Assembly: GCF_052056485.1 (NCBI RefSeq)
Contig: NZ_CP183948.1
Span: 3,596,001-3,660,000 of the forward strand
Origin: Paenibacillus_AQ nitricinens
GTDB taxonomy: Bacteria > Bacillota > Bacilli > Paenibacillales > Paenibacillaceae
DNA: 64,000 bases
Direction of reading: 5' to 3'
Made by a program: the position numbers and the translations under genes. Within the stretch, counting starts at the first letter, position 1. Every line of letters begins with the position of its first letter. A model generated the notes under the pieces. The model ran no database searches. It was not told the origin of the DNA and saw nothing but the letters and a program-made list of their open reading frames with translations. Of this stretch, positions 8,699 to 17,699 are shown one piece after another.

Positions 8699-9184
8699 TT
8701 AGCGGTTGTCCACTTTTTCCGGATAGAGGTCATGATTGATTAAGCGGTGCTCCGCTATCGCTTCATACTTCGTACCCGGTCTTCCATAGTTGCAATAAGG
8801 GTCAATAGAGATGCCTCCACGCGGAGTGAACTTCCCCCACACCTCAATGTAACGAGGGTCCATCAGTGCGATCAGATCATTCATAATAATGTTGACACAG
8901 TCCTCATGAAAGTCACCATGGTTACGGAAGCTAAACAAATATAGCTTTAATGATTTGGATTCCACCATTTTCTGCTCAGGAATATATGAAATATACAATG
9001 TAGCAAAATCCGGCTGGCCTGTTACAGGACATAAGCTTGTGAACTCAGGGCAGTTGAATTTAACAAAATAATCACGCCCAGGATGTTTGTTATCAAACAC
9101 CTCTAGAATATCTGGATCATAACCAAACTGGTACTGCGTTCCCTGATTCCCAAGCAAAGTAACCTCTTGCATTTCCTTTTTCAT
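8699..9184 (-). CDS. queF: NADPH-dependent preQ0 reductase
   Basis: Reduces the nitrile of preQ0 to preQ1, the last step before tRNA exchange. The short (type I) QueF fold is seen: catalytic Cys in the EFTSLCPVTGQPDFA region, conserved FRNHGDFHEDCVN and the C-terminal DPYCNYGRPGTKYE. An ORF extends to 9277. The ATG at 9184 is preferred because GAAGGAAGA precedes it and the protein then has about 161 residues, as in Bacillus subtilis. It is the first gene of queF-queC-queD-queE, with the riboswitch about 155 bases upstream. Confidence 0.93.
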   Translation of the reverse strand: MKKEMQEVTLLGNQGTQYQFGYDPDILEVFDNKHPGRDYFVKFNCPEFTSLCPVTGQPDFATLYISYIPEQKMVESKSLKLYLFSFRNHGDFHEDCVNIIMNDLIALMDPRYIEVWGKFTPRGGISIDPYCNYGRPGTKYEAIAEHRLINHDLYPEKVDNR

Positions 9185-9202
9185 TCTTCCTTCTGACACG
9201 AC

Positions 9203-9246
9203 AAAAAACCCCTCTCTTTTCCTTCGGCCTTGGCCGGTAATGGAAA
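9203..9246 (-). terminator. Candidate riboswitch-controlled terminator in the queF leader
   Basis: On the minus strand CTTTCC and CGGCC pair with GGCCG and GGAAAAG. An AGAGGGG block and six T follow. AGAGGG is complementary to the CCCTCT of the aptamer P1 stem. An aptamer-linked switch between folds is therefore conceivable, but the fold was not computed. Confidence 0.45.
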
Positions 9247-9340
9247 GAAGAACGAGATTTCGAAAACTTGGCTCCACTAAGAAGAAACGGAAGCAACGTC
9301 CCGGTAAAGGAGCGCATCCGCTTATATGATTTAATATACT

Positions 9341-9376
9341 CTTAGTTTTTTATAGAGGGAGTTCGCGAACCTCTCC
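9341..9376 (-). ncRNA. preQ1-I riboswitch aptamer
   Basis: Read on the minus strand: GAGAGGTTCGCGAACTCC, then CTCTATAAAAAACTAAG. P1 is AGAGG/CCTCT, the loop is short, and the A-rich tail AAAAAACTAA is the conserved pseudoknot strand of the preQ1-I class. It heads the queF-queC-queD-queE operon, the known context for this aptamer. PreQ1 binding should lower operon expression. Confidence 0.93.
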
Positions 9377-9481
9377 TGCATCATCCGTGCAGACTTCTTC
9401 TTTAAGCATATTGCGTCTTGAACTATACCATGGGTAACCTGCTCCTGACAAGTTCTACGCTTTGCCTTAGCTTTTCCCTTG

Positions 9482-9812
9482 TCAAACAGTTGGAGTTTCC
9501 ATGACTTCATTCACTCGATTTCCTGCTACCCTATACAGATCAGCGAACAGGTCCAGATTATTTCGAATAGAACTACGCATGTATAGATTCGGAAGCTCGT
9601 AAACAACACCAATTTGAGCATGAATTTCTTTTTTATGATGTGAAATATTCATGCCATTAATTAAATTTTCTCCGCTTGTAGACTGAAGTAGACCTGTCAT
9701 CATACACATTGTTGTTGTCTTCCCAGCACCCTTGGGACCTAGAAACCCAAAGGCCTCGCCCTTTTTCACAGCAAAAGTAATTCGTTCTAATATAGCAGAA
9801 ATATGGATTCAA
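9482..9812 (-). pseudogene. Truncated ABC transporter ATP-binding domain
   Basis: An ABC ATPase remnant. Walker A is present with a substitution (GFLGPKGAGKTTT; the family usually has GPNG), then MMTGLLQSTSGENLI and the Q-loop region IGVVYELPNLY. Coding similarity runs upstream of the first ATG as ILERITFAVKKGE until an in-frame TGA, so there is no proper start. The ORF stops after about 95 codons, before any LSGGQ signature or Walker B. No membrane partner is adjacent. Most likely a decayed gene. Confidence 0.75.
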
Positions 9813-9871
9813 ATCCTAAGAAAAGGGTAACTTAAACTTAATAATCTTCGAGGTAAAGGTGGGCTCATCTA

Positions 9872-10207
9872 ATGGAACAAAGTATACAGAAACTTATGGA
9901 CTGGATTAACAGTCATGTGAATGAAACTATTGTAATTGAAAAGAAAGAGCTTCGTGATCTGGATAAAATTCATTTTAATCTAGAGGCCGTTGAGTTTCGG
10001 AGTGCGGAGGATGTTATCGATGATTATCTAGGGAGTGCAGTAATATTAAAAGGATTTGGCAGCACTTTAAACGCCGATGGTGAGCTAGTATCGCTACCAC
10101 ACTCCACCTATGACTTAGCTATTGACGGGCTTCGGATTGAGGACATAGGGGATCGTAAGGCGGAAATTACGACAGATCGAGCTAAATATACCCTCTCAAT
10201 AAATTAA
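9872..10207 (+). CDS. Conserved-looking hypothetical protein
   Basis: 111 residues, acidic and soluble, not recognised. The ATG at 9872 follows AAAGGTGGG, a fair ribosome binding site. The second half has alternating hydrophobic residues (SAVILKGFGSTLNADGELVSLP, then YDLAIDGLRIEDI), suggesting a beta-rich fold. It is a lone plus-strand gene convergent with murB; they share a terminator. No Cys, signal peptide or membrane segment is seen. Confidence 0.7.
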   Translation: MEQSIQKLMDWINSHVNETIVIEKKELRDLDKIHFNLEAVEFRSAEDVIDDYLGSAVILKGFGSTLNADGELVSLPHSTYDLAIDGLRIEDIGDRKAEITTDRAKYTLSIN

Positions 10208-10226
10208 GCAAGATGTAATAACAGCA

Positions 10227-10256
10227 AAAGAGCCCGCAGTAAATTTGGGGCTCTTT
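10227..10256. terminator. Bidirectional terminator between the hypothetical gene and murB
   Basis: Perfect AAAGAGCCC/GGGCTCTTT arms with a 12-base loop lie between two convergent genes. Confidence 0.8.
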
Positions 10257-10276
10257 CGATTTATACGATCAATAAG

Positions 10277-11188
10277 TTACTCTTCTCCAATGATCTCCAC
10301 TTCAGTTTCCAGCTCCACACCGAATTTATCCATCACAGTCGCCCTTACATGGTGAATTAACCCGATGTAATCACTGGCAGTTGCATGATCTGCATTTACA
10401 ATAAACCCTGCATGCTTCTTGGATACCTCAGCACCACCGATTCTTGTTCCCTGCAAGCCACTCTCTTGAATTAACTGACCTGCAAACCGACCTGGAGGAC
10501 GTTTAAAGACACTACCACAGGAAGGATACTCAAGCGGTTGCTTGGATTCACGCAGGTAAGTAAGTTCATCCATTTTCGACTTGATGGCTAATGCATCACC
10601 TGAAGTCATAGCAAAATTGGCCTCAAGTACGATGTATTCACCGCTTGCGAACACGCTTTTTCTATAACCCCATTGCAGCTCATCCCCTTGCAGAGTCACC
10701 AATTGTCCGCTCTTAGTTATAGCTAGCGCACTATGCAGTACATCTTTAATTTCTCCGCCGTAAGCGCCTGCGTTCATGTATAACGCTCCACCAACCGTTC
10801 CTGGAATGCCACAGGCGAACTCAAGACCCGTAAGCTCCATATCCAGCGCATATCTGGAAACATCAATAATCTTAGCGCCGCACTCCGCATATAAGAGATT
10901 GTCTCGAATCCCCACATCCGTTAGTCCTGCCGTCTGCAGAACGATTCCACGTACACCGCCATCGCGGATAATCACATTCGAACCGTTCCCAAGTACCGTA
11001 AGGGTGATCCCATTCTGTTCCGCATATGTAACAATCTTTTGAATTTCCTCATAAGTAGCTGGTGCTGCCAAAATATCTGCTTTACCGCCCATTTTGGTAT
11101 ACACGTGATCTTTTAAGTTCTCATGACTCTTCACAATTCCTGCAGTCATTAACTGCTCTAGGTCATTTTGAATTTTGTCAATATTCAT
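10277..11188 (-). CDS. murB: UDP-N-acetylenolpyruvoylglucosamine reductase
   Basis: FAD enzyme making UDP-MurNAc in peptidoglycan synthesis, cytoplasmic. 303 residues as for type IIb MurB. The FAD-binding segment TVLGNGSNVIIRDGG and GLEFACGIPGTVGGALYMNAG are diagnostic. The catalytic Ser is in YPSCGSVFKRPPG and the C-terminal Glu lies in the ELETEVEIIG region. ATG at 11188. It is a lone gene between the hypothetical gene and the iron ABC operon. Paenibacilli can have a second murB; this one looks intact. Confidence 0.95.
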   Translation of the reverse strand: MNIDKIQNDLEQLMTAGIVKSHENLKDHVYTKMGGKADILAAPATYEEIQKIVTYAEQNGITLTVLGNGSNVIIRDGGVRGIVLQTAGLTDVGIRDNLLYAECGAKIIDVSRYALDMELTGLEFACGIPGTVGGALYMNAGAYGGEIKDVLHSALAITKSGQLVTLQGDELQWGYRKSVFASGEYIVLEANFAMTSGDALAIKSKMDELTYLRESKQPLEYPSCGSVFKRPPGRFAGQLIQESGLQGTRIGGAEVSKKHAGFIVNADHATASDYIGLIHHVRATVMDKFGVELETEVEIIGEE

Positions 11189-11278
11189 GTTTCATGCTCC
11201 TTTAACCATGTATAAATGATGGTCCTTAATCTATTTTTAGTAGTGGTATCATGGATTTGTAGGCAACCCCAACTGTAA

Positions 11279-11321
11279 CAACGAACAGGCTCCCTTGTCA
11301 ATGACGGGAGCCTGTTCGTTG
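11279..11321 (-). terminator. Strong stem-loop after the iron ABC ATPase gene
   Basis: A perfect arm CAACGAACAGGCTCCC pairs with GGGAGCCTGTTCGTTG. The T tract after it is weak. It lies 18 bases past the ATPase stop. Confidence 0.7.
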
Positions 11322-11339
11322 TATGATTCTCGAATATGA

Positions 11340-12140
11340 TTACACCGCTTTATAGGCAGCAAGCTCGTAAGGAAGGCACAGTGGCACTCCCGTACGTGGA
11401 TCTGGAACAATATCTGCTTCAATGCCAAACACTTCGCGCAATACATTTGGGGTCATAACCTCAGTAGGTGATCCTTCACTAATCACAGTCCCCGACTTGA
11501 TAGCTACCATATGCTGCGCATAACGAGTAGCATGATTCAAATCATGCACGACCATGATAATGGTACGCCCTTCTTCCTCATTCAGCTTTTGCAGAAGCTG
11601 TAGGACTTCAAGCTGGTGAGCCATATCTAGAAATGTTGTTGGTTCGTCTAAGAACAAAATATCCGTCTCTTGTGCCAATGCCATAGCGATCCAAGCGCGT
11701 TGACGTTGTCCACCCGATAGACGGTCAATTGGACGATCATGGAATGGTTCCATCCCCGTAACGGAGATTGCGTTCGAGATAATGTTGCGATCCTCTGCGG
11801 TCATTGTACCGAAACCTTTTTGATGGGGGAAACGACCGTAGCTGACAAGCTCAGAAACCGTTAGACCGTCTGGAGCTGTTGGGTTTTGCGGTAAAATCGC
11901 AAGTTGACGAGCTACCTCTTTCGTTGAAAAGTTATGGATTGATTTGCCGTCTAGCATTACACTGCCGCTCTTAGGCTTCATGATCCGAGCCATCGTTTTG
12001 AGGATTGTAGATTTACCGGAGCCGTTAGCGCCCACTAGTGCAGTGATTTTTCCCGTAGGGATAGTCAAGTTCAATCCTTTAACAATTGTAGCCTCTGCAT
12101 ACCCAATACTTAATTCTTCTGTATTCAAACGTTCTGACAT
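11340..12140 (-). CDS. Ferric-siderophore ABC transporter ATP-binding protein
   Basis: ATPase of a FecE/FhuC-type importer, 266 residues. Walker A GANGSGKST is near residue 37. The Q-loop is ILPQNPTAPDGLTV, the signature LSGGQRQRAWIAMAL, and Walker B ILFLDEPTTFLD followed by HQLEVL as in siderophore ATPases. It is the last gene of a four-gene iron system; about 100 bases separate it from the permease, which leaves room for an internal promoter but none is evident. Confidence 0.9.
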   Translation of the reverse strand: MSERLNTEELSIGYAEATIVKGLNLTIPTGKITALVGANGSGKSTILKTMARIMKPKSGSVMLDGKSIHNFSTKEVARQLAILPQNPTAPDGLTVSELVSYGRFPHQKGFGTMTAEDRNIISNAISVTGMEPFHDRPIDRLSGGQRQRAWIAMALAQETDILFLDEPTTFLDMAHQLEVLQLLQKLNEEEGRTIIMVVHDLNHATRYAQHMVAIKSGTVISEGSPTEVMTPNVLREVFGIEADIVPDPRTGVPLCLPYELAAYKAV

Positions 12141-12240
12141 GATAACAACTCCTTATAAGTTTTATGGAGCTATGCTCCTAGAATGAACTACATAATAAAT
12201 TTCGCTTCGTAAGCACGCGCTACGTTGTATGGAGCTATAC

Positions 12241-13275
12241 TCACGCTTTTGATTTGGCGAGTAAATATAAAAAGTAAGGTGCGCCAATAATTGCAACCAC
12301 AATGCCCGTGGGAACTTCTGCAGGTTGTAATACCCATCTGCCGATCGTATCGGCAGTAATCATAAGGAGTGCCCCTGTCAACGCACTAGCCGGCAATAAT
12401 ACCTGATGACGGGGCCCTACGAGCCTGCGAGCCAAGTGTGGTGCTATCAGTCCAACGAAGCCTATACCTCCGCTTACAGCAACGCAGGAGCCGGCAAGCG
12501 CCACTGCTGTCATGAGTAGAAGAATACGCTCCTTCTCCACTCTCATTCCAAGCCCTAGTGAAGTATGATCGCCTAGATTCAATACATTAAGAATCCGTGC
12601 TTTATAGAAGGCAAACGGTAACAAAATCACTATCCAAGGTAACAGAGCAAGGACAAATCTCCAATCCCCACCCCATATTTTACCGGCGATCCAAGTCGCT
12701 ACAAATTGATAATTATTAGGATCAAGCCGAAGTACCAACACAAGCTGGCAAGCATTAATTCCGGCAGCGACCGCAATCCCGATAAGGATCAACCTTGTTG
12801 GAGATAGACCATCTGCTTTCCGATAAGCGAGAAGATAGATTAAAGCGGCGGTTAAGCTAGCCCCTCCAAGCGCTAAGAGCGGCAAGACGAATACCGGAGC
12901 TGCTGTTGTAGCCGGAAAAAACGAGATGAAAATGATTACCGCAAAACCTGCACCCGCACTTATGCCCAGCGTAGCCGGCTCAGCAAGTGCATTTCGTGCG
13001 AGACTCTGTAAGATACAGCCTGACACTGCAAAGCCCGCTCCAACCAACAGTGAAATTACGATGCGAGGTAATCTAAAATCAAATAAAATAAGCTTTTGCT
13101 GATGTGTTCCATCTCCCAGCAGTGTATGTAATACCTCCAATGGGGATAGGCGCATAAACCCTGTATTCATACTGATAATAAACATGACGACGATCAGTAT
13201 AGCTAGGAGCGATAATACTGTAAGCACGCGTTTGCGGCGTTCTTTTTCAAATGGAGAAAGGGTTAATCTGTGCAT
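12241..13275 (-). CDS. FecCD-type iron-siderophore permease
   Basis: 344 residues with about nine or ten hydrophobic segments. FecCD hallmarks are LPRIVISLLVGAGFAVSG, ILQSLARNALAEPATLGISAGAG and the C-terminal GGIGFVGLIAPHLARRLVG with the HLAR coupling region. The ATG at 13275 shares its base with the last base of the upstream permease stop, so the two are translationally coupled. Together they form the heterodimeric membrane channel. Confidence 0.92.
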   Translation of the reverse strand: MHRLTLSPFEKERRKRVLTVLSLLAILIVVMFIISMNTGFMRLSPLEVLHTLLGDGTHQQKLILFDFRLPRIVISLLVGAGFAVSGCILQSLARNALAEPATLGISAGAGFAVIIFISFFPATTAAPVFVLPLLALGGASLTAALIYLLAYRKADGLSPTRLILIGIAVAAGINACQLVLVLRLDPNNYQFVATWIAGKIWGGDWRFVLALLPWIVILLPFAFYKARILNVLNLGDHTSLGLGMRVEKERILLLMTAVALAGSCVAVSGGIGFVGLIAPHLARRLVGPRHQVLLPASALTGALLMITADTIGRWVLQPAEVPTGIVVAIIGAPYFLYLLAKSKA

Positions 13276-14330
13276 TACAGCTCCCCCTTCCGCTTACTCG
13301 CCAAGTAAATGAAGAAGGGTACCCCGATAATGGCAATTAAAGCGCCTAGCGGCGTTTCATAAGGTGCATTGATCATTCTAGCGGCGATATCCGCAAAGAT
13401 AATCAATAAGCTCCCAAGTACTGCCGAGCAAGGAATAATCCAGCGATAATCTACCCCCACGAAATAACGCGTAACATGTGGAATAATTAGTCCTATAAAA
13501 GCAATCGGGCCAACCATGGATACTGCACTTCCGGCAAGAACGACTACAACAATCATACATGCCAACTGGACTAATCGAGTCCGCTGCCCCAGACCAACGG
13601 CCACTTCCTTACCTAAACTGAGCAATGTGACGGAACGCGATAACATCATCGCTGCAATTAATGCCACAAACACCCAAGGGAAAATGATTTTGATCTGAGT
13701 CCAGCTAGCTCCTCCCATTCCACCAGCTAACCAAAAAGCTATATCCTGAGATAAGTTAAAAAGAATCGCTATGCCCTGGCTAACAGCAACTAGTAATGCG
13801 CTGACAGCAGAGCCCGCAAGTGTCAACCGCAACGGTGTCAGGCCATTAAAGGAAAGCGACCCAATTCCGAATACGATAAAAGAAGCAACTGCGGCACCAA
13901 TAAAACAAAACAACATAAGTGTAGTGAAGGAGAGCGAAGGTGCAAAAGCAAATACTATAGCAAGCGCTACACCCGCTCCCGCATTCAAGCCGAGCAGACC
14001 TGAATCCGCAAGTGGGTTCCTTGTCATTCCCTGCATGATTGCCCCTGCTACTGCGAAGCAAGCCCCAACCAAAGCACCTGCTATCGCGCGTGGAAATCGC
14101 AGTTCTCTTATCACCTGATGTTTTTGTACATCTGGATTGAAATGAAATATTGCTTCCCATATCGTAGCTAGCTTGATATCTGCCGCACCCACTGAGACCG
14201 AAAGTGCCAGTCCAAAGGCAATGGCAGCGAGTCCAATCACTAGAATACCCATCGCAGCTGCCGGTCGGGTATGTATAGCTTTTTGTGTATCATTTTTATT
14301 ACGATGTGCGAAATCTGAGGGTGAAACCAT
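13275..14330 (-). CDS. FecCD-type iron-siderophore permease
   Basis: 351 residues, partner of the permease that follows it. Landmarks are RELRFPRAIAGALVGACFA, GAIMQGMTRNPLADSGLLGLNAGAG and MVGPIAFIGLIIPHVTRYFVG. The N-terminus has about 25 polar residues before the first membrane segment. A Fur-box-like sequence lies about 40 bases upstream, so iron repression is likely for the permease-permease-ATPase unit. Confidence 0.92.
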   Translation of the reverse strand: MVSPSDFAHRNKNDTQKAIHTRPAAAMGILVIGLAAIAFGLALSVSVGAADIKLATIWEAIFHFNPDVQKHQVIRELRFPRAIAGALVGACFAVAGAIMQGMTRNPLADSGLLGLNAGAGVALAIVFAFAPSLSFTTLMLFCFIGAAVASFIVFGIGSLSFNGLTPLRLTLAGSAVSALLVAVSQGIAILFNLSQDIAFWLAGGMGGASWTQIKIIFPWVFVALIAAMMLSRSVTLLSLGKEVAVGLGQRTRLVQLACMIVVVVLAGSAVSMVGPIAFIGLIIPHVTRYFVGVDYRWIIPCSAVLGSLLIIFADIAARMINAPYETPLGALIAIIGVPFFIYLASKRKGEL

Positions 14331-14367
14331 GAGTCGTCTCCTTAATCGATAGTTACAATAGTCTATA

Positions 14368-14393
14368 TGATAACAACAATCATTCTCATTATC
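14368..14393 (-). promoter_or_regulatory. Fur-box-like operator upstream of the FecCD permeases
   Basis: TGATAACAACAATCATTCTC followed by ATTATC resembles overlapping Fur half sites (consensus TGATAATNATTATCA). It sits between the divergence of the permease operon and the binding-protein terminator. Confidence 0.65.
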
Positions 14394-14449
14394 GCAAAAA
14401 AATTAATGTTGTACAATTGCAGGAGCGATTTTCCCGTAATATGGGCGTA

Positions 14450-14500
14450 GTTTATAAAAAAATGGTGCAGATCTTTGTATCTAAGATACTGATCTGCACG
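14450..14500 (-). terminator. Terminator after the iron-binding lipoprotein gene
   Basis: GTGCAGATC pairs with GATCTGCAC around an AT-rich middle. Seven T follow on the minus strand. It separates the binding-protein gene from the permease genes, which agrees with each having its own Fur site. Confidence 0.85.
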
Positions 14501-14548
14501 CCCTTCCCCACCCAAATGAGCAGTCTCATTCATGGTGAATTACGACTT

Positions 14549-15556
14549 TTATTTCACAAGACTTGTTAACACATCGTCAATGATTTTGCCACCAGCGTTC
14601 GCACCACTGTAAAGCCAACTGCTTGTTGAGCTCATTTCATGCACATTACCAGCTTTTACAGCCGGGATGCCTTTCCAAATGGCACTGTCCAGAATCTCCG
14701 AACCCTCAGTCTTATCACTATTTACAAGGATAATATGATCTGCAGTCAGCTCAGAAAGCTTCTCCAGCGAAATTGGATTCCAAGTAGCTCTTGTACCCAC
14801 AGGAATTTCTGTTACTAAGTTAGGCAGCTTTACACCAAGGTCTGTATATAATACAGCACCACTGCTGCGAGTTTCGTCTACAATATAGAAGTTTTTTTGT
14901 ACCAGCCATAAAATCGCCACGGACTCTTCTCCAATAGCTCCTTTAAGCTTTTCTTTCGCAGCCGCCGCTTTGTCTTCATAATCTTTAATGGCTTTCTCTG
15001 CTTCAGGGGTTTTGTTCAGAATTTCACCAATCTTGAGTAGCGATTTACGCCAATCTTGATTTAGCTTATCCCCGATCACATAAGTCGGTGCAATCTTATT
15101 CAATTGGTCGTAGATACCATTCTGTACGGAAGACTCCGATGGGATAAGAATCAGATCCGGAGCGAAGCTGGTTACTGCCTCCAATGGAAGATCGTAGCTA
15201 ATGGTAGGGACATCTTTCAATTCAGCAGCCAGATAATCCTGAACGCCATTTGGCACAGACCATTGGGCTACTGGAGTCACACCCAGCGTTACCAAAGAAT
15301 CTTCCAAATAAGAACCCAGAACACGCCCAGGATTAGCAGGGATCGTTACTTCATGCCCCATCGCATCCGTTAACGTTTTTGGTGCTGCCGGTGCTTCTGT
15401 AGCTTCTGCAGTAGGCGCTGTTGTAGGCTCCGTTCCTGCATTGGATGAACTTTCAGCATTATTATTACCGCAAGCGGATAGGAATAGCGTCATCACTATT
15501 AGTCCGATCATCGTCAATTTCATGCTACCAAATCTTTTTCTGTTTAACGAAAACAT
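14549..15556 (-). CDS. Iron-siderophore ABC transporter substrate-binding lipoprotein
   Basis: Surface lipoprotein that captures a ferric siderophore. 335 residues. The signal ends LFLSACGNNN, with the lipidated Cys near residue 29, then a Ser/Thr/Ala/Pro-rich linker. The mature part has the class III binding-protein (PeripBP) pattern: DAMGHEVTIPANPGRVLGS near the start and ELTADHIILVNSD later. ATG at 15556 after AGGAGGG. It has its own Fur-like site and its own terminator and precedes the permease/ATPase genes. Which siderophore is bound is not readable. Confidence 0.9.
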   Translation of the reverse strand: MFSLNRKRFGSMKLTMIGLIVMTLFLSACGNNNAESSSNAGTEPTTAPTAEATEAPAAPKTLTDAMGHEVTIPANPGRVLGSYLEDSLVTLGVTPVAQWSVPNGVQDYLAAELKDVPTISYDLPLEAVTSFAPDLILIPSESSVQNGIYDQLNKIAPTYVIGDKLNQDWRKSLLKIGEILNKTPEAEKAIKDYEDKAAAAKEKLKGAIGEESVAILWLVQKNFYIVDETRSSGAVLYTDLGVKLPNLVTEIPVGTRATWNPISLEKLSELTADHIILVNSDKTEGSEILDSAIWKGIPAVKAGNVHEMSSTSSWLYSGANAGGKIIDDVLTSLVK

Positions 15557-15625
15557 TAAAAACCCTCCTAATGTATACCTGCTTTGATATTCAAAGGTGT
15601 TGTTTACCTCTGTCTCACTTTTAAA

Positions 15626-15644
15626 TGATATTGATTCTCATTCT
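15626..15644 (-). promoter_or_regulatory. Fur-box-like operator upstream of the iron-binding lipoprotein
   Basis: The 19-mer TGATATTGATTCTCATTCT keeps most of the Fur consensus (GATAATGATAATCATTATC). It lies about 70 bases upstream of the start codon. Confidence 0.7.
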
Positions 15645-15710
15645 CTGTGTCAACCTATAAATTTAAAATTTTGTTGATTTGCAGCATTTTCCTTCAAAAA
15701 AAATACAAAA

Positions 15711-15745
15711 GAGACTATATTCCGAACGTTCCGGATATAGCCTCT
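15711..15745 (-). terminator. Terminator after the kimA-like gene
   Basis: AGAGGCTATATCCG pairs with CGGAATATAGTCTCT around a short loop; T-rich sequence follows on the minus strand. Confidence 0.8.
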
Positions 15746-15758
15746 CCTTAATAATCCA

Positions 15759-17576
15759 TTATTTATTCAAATGATAGGGGACAGTCGCAACTACAACATC
15801 TTTTGAATTCATTAGATACGAACGGATTAAAAAGCTGGTCTGATTATGAAGTACAGCTTGCCACCAATGCTTAGTTATAAACTGTGGAATCAGAATCGTG
15901 ATATGATCCGTCGCTGCGGTCTTCCACTCCACGGTATCAATAAATTTCACTAACGGACGAATAATACTGCGATATCTGGAACGAAGTACAATCAGGCGTA
16001 CACCCGGATTCCATTCCTCCCACCGTTGCTCCATCTTTTGAATGTCCTCTTCATCAAAGCCAACATACACGGCTACTACATTATCTGTTAGAGACTTGGC
16101 ATAGCTGATGGAATGCAGTACAGCACGTGTTACACCAGCAACAGGGACAACAACCGTACTTCCTTTAATTAAAGGTTTATCCGTAGCCGGACATATACGA
16201 AGCTGATCTGCTGTGTTCAAATAGTGCTTGTGAATGCGGTGGAACACAAACATTACAGCAGGTAAGAAAATGAACGCCATCCATACGCTTGAGAACTTAG
16301 TAATGATAAAAATAAGCGTAATTGTCAATGTAGTCAGCATACCGATGGTATTTACAACAAATCTTTTTTTCCATCCCGCTGGTTTGGTTTTAAACCAATG
16401 AACCATCATTCCAAGCTGGGACAATGTGAACGGAATGAAGACACCTACCGCATAAAGAGGAATCAAGCTTTCTGTATTTCCGTGAAATGCAGCTACAAGT
16501 ACAGCAGACAGAACACCTAGAAAAATAATACCATTTGAGAAACCTAGACGGTCACCACGAACCATAAAAGCATGTGGCATATATTTATCTTTTGCAAACA
16601 TAAAGGCGAGCAGCGGGAACGCTGAGTAAGCTGTATTAGCTGCTAAGAATAAAATGACTGCTGTAATCCCTTGAATGAAAAAATATAAAGTTCCGCGACC
16701 AAAGGTCGATTCAGCGATCTGAGAAACAACCGTTGCCTTTTCATCAGGCACTATACCGTACCAATAGGCCAGTAATGTGATACCTGTAAACATAAATCCA
16801 AGTATAACCCCCATGACCATTAAGGTCTTGGCTGCATTCTTTTCAGCCGGTGCTTTAAAGTTTGGAATGGCATTAGATACAGCCTCTACACCCGTAAGTG
16901 CCGAACAACCAGAACTGAAGGCTTTTAATAGTAGAAACAAACTAACATTGGAGACGGCGCTGCCTATTTCAGGGACATTCGCATGTACGCCACCTGCTGC
17001 ATATTTAATAACACCGGAGATAATCAAAACTACAATCGACACCACAAACAAATACACTGGGATTGCGATAAATGAAGCCGATTCTGTAACTCCGCGAAGA
17101 TTAATCAATGTTAGAAGAATAATTACGGATACAGCAATAAGAACCGTGTGATTATGAAGACTTGGAAACGCTGATGTGATCGCATCTGTCCCTGCCGAGG
17201 CACTAACAGCTACGGTCAGAATGTAATCCACTAACAAAGACCCTCCTGCTAAAAGCCCTGTCGGAACACCAAGATTACTCTTGGCAACGATGTAAGCTCC
17301 TCCTCCTTGCGGATAAGCGTAGATCGTCTGCCGATAGGATAAAATCAGGATGGCCAGCAGGCCCAATACGGCTAATGCAATTGGCAGGGAATACCAGATG
17401 GCAGTAAACCCGGCAGCCACCAGTACAATCAGAATTTGTTCCGTTCCGTAGGCTACAGACGAGAGCGCATCAGAAGACAGGACAGCCAGTGCTTTAACCT
17501 TGGATAACTTTTCATGATCGAGTTCGTTCGACTTCATCGGACGCCCGATCAATAGTCGTTTTACCTTGCTTACCAT
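15759..17576 (-). CDS. kimA: KimA-like high-affinity potassium importer (APC superfamily)
   Basis: 605 residues, close to the 607 of Bacillus subtilis KimA (YdaO). About twelve membrane segments fill the first 430 residues, then a soluble C-terminal domain. The N-terminus KALAVLSSDALSSVAYGTEQ and SYRQTIYAYPQGGGAYIVAK match this family. The leader carries a c-di-AMP riboswitch plus terminator, the known control of kimA, so high c-di-AMP should stop expression. Without that leader one would only say APC permease. ATG at 17576. Confidence 0.88.
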   Translation of the reverse strand: MVSKVKRLLIGRPMKSNELDHEKLSKVKALAVLSSDALSSVAYGTEQILIVLVAAGFTAIWYSLPIALAVLGLLAILILSYRQTIYAYPQGGGAYIVAKSNLGVPTGLLAGGSLLVDYILTVAVSASAGTDAITSAFPSLHNHTVLIAVSVIILLTLINLRGVTESASFIAIPVYLFVVSIVVLIISGVIKYAAGGVHANVPEIGSAVSNVSLFLLLKAFSSGCSALTGVEAVSNAIPNFKAPAEKNAAKTLMVMGVILGFMFTGITLLAYWYGIVPDEKATVVSQIAESTFGRGTLYFFIQGITAVILFLAANTAYSAFPLLAFMFAKDKYMPHAFMVRGDRLGFSNGIIFLGVLSAVLVAAFHGNTESLIPLYAVGVFIPFTLSQLGMMVHWFKTKPAGWKKRFVVNTIGMLTTLTITLIFIITKFSSVWMAFIFLPAVMFVFHRIHKHYLNTADQLRICPATDKPLIKGSTVVVPVAGVTRAVLHSISYAKSLTDNVVAVYVGFDEEDIQKMEQRWEEWNPGVRLIVLRSRYRSIIRPLVKFIDTVEWKTAATDHITILIPQFITKHWWQAVLHNQTSFLIRSYLMNSKDVVVATVPYHLNK

Positions 17577-17659
17577 GGTGGATACAGTTCCTTTCTTTGG
17601 GAGCTGAAACGGAATTTCCGCGCGCTGTTTTCATTGGTGGATTTCATAAATGCAGACAC

Positions 17660-17693
17660 AAAAAATAGCATACGGAAATGATCCGCATGCTAT
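17660..17693 (-). terminator. Riboswitch-controlled terminator upstream of kimA
   Basis: ATAGCATGCGG pairs with CCGTATGCTAT (minus strand) with a short loop, followed by six T. It lies directly after the riboswitch aptamer and 84 bases before the start codon. Confidence 0.88.
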
Positions 17694-17699
17694 GCATGG

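Noticed and set aside
9117..9317. 66-codon frame overlapping the queF leader
   Set aside because: Frame overlaps queF in another phase and the riboswitch leader; composition not protein-like.
16777..17151. 124-codon plus-strand frame inside kimA
   Set aside because: Antisense shadow of a clearly coding gene; no ribosome binding site or family match.
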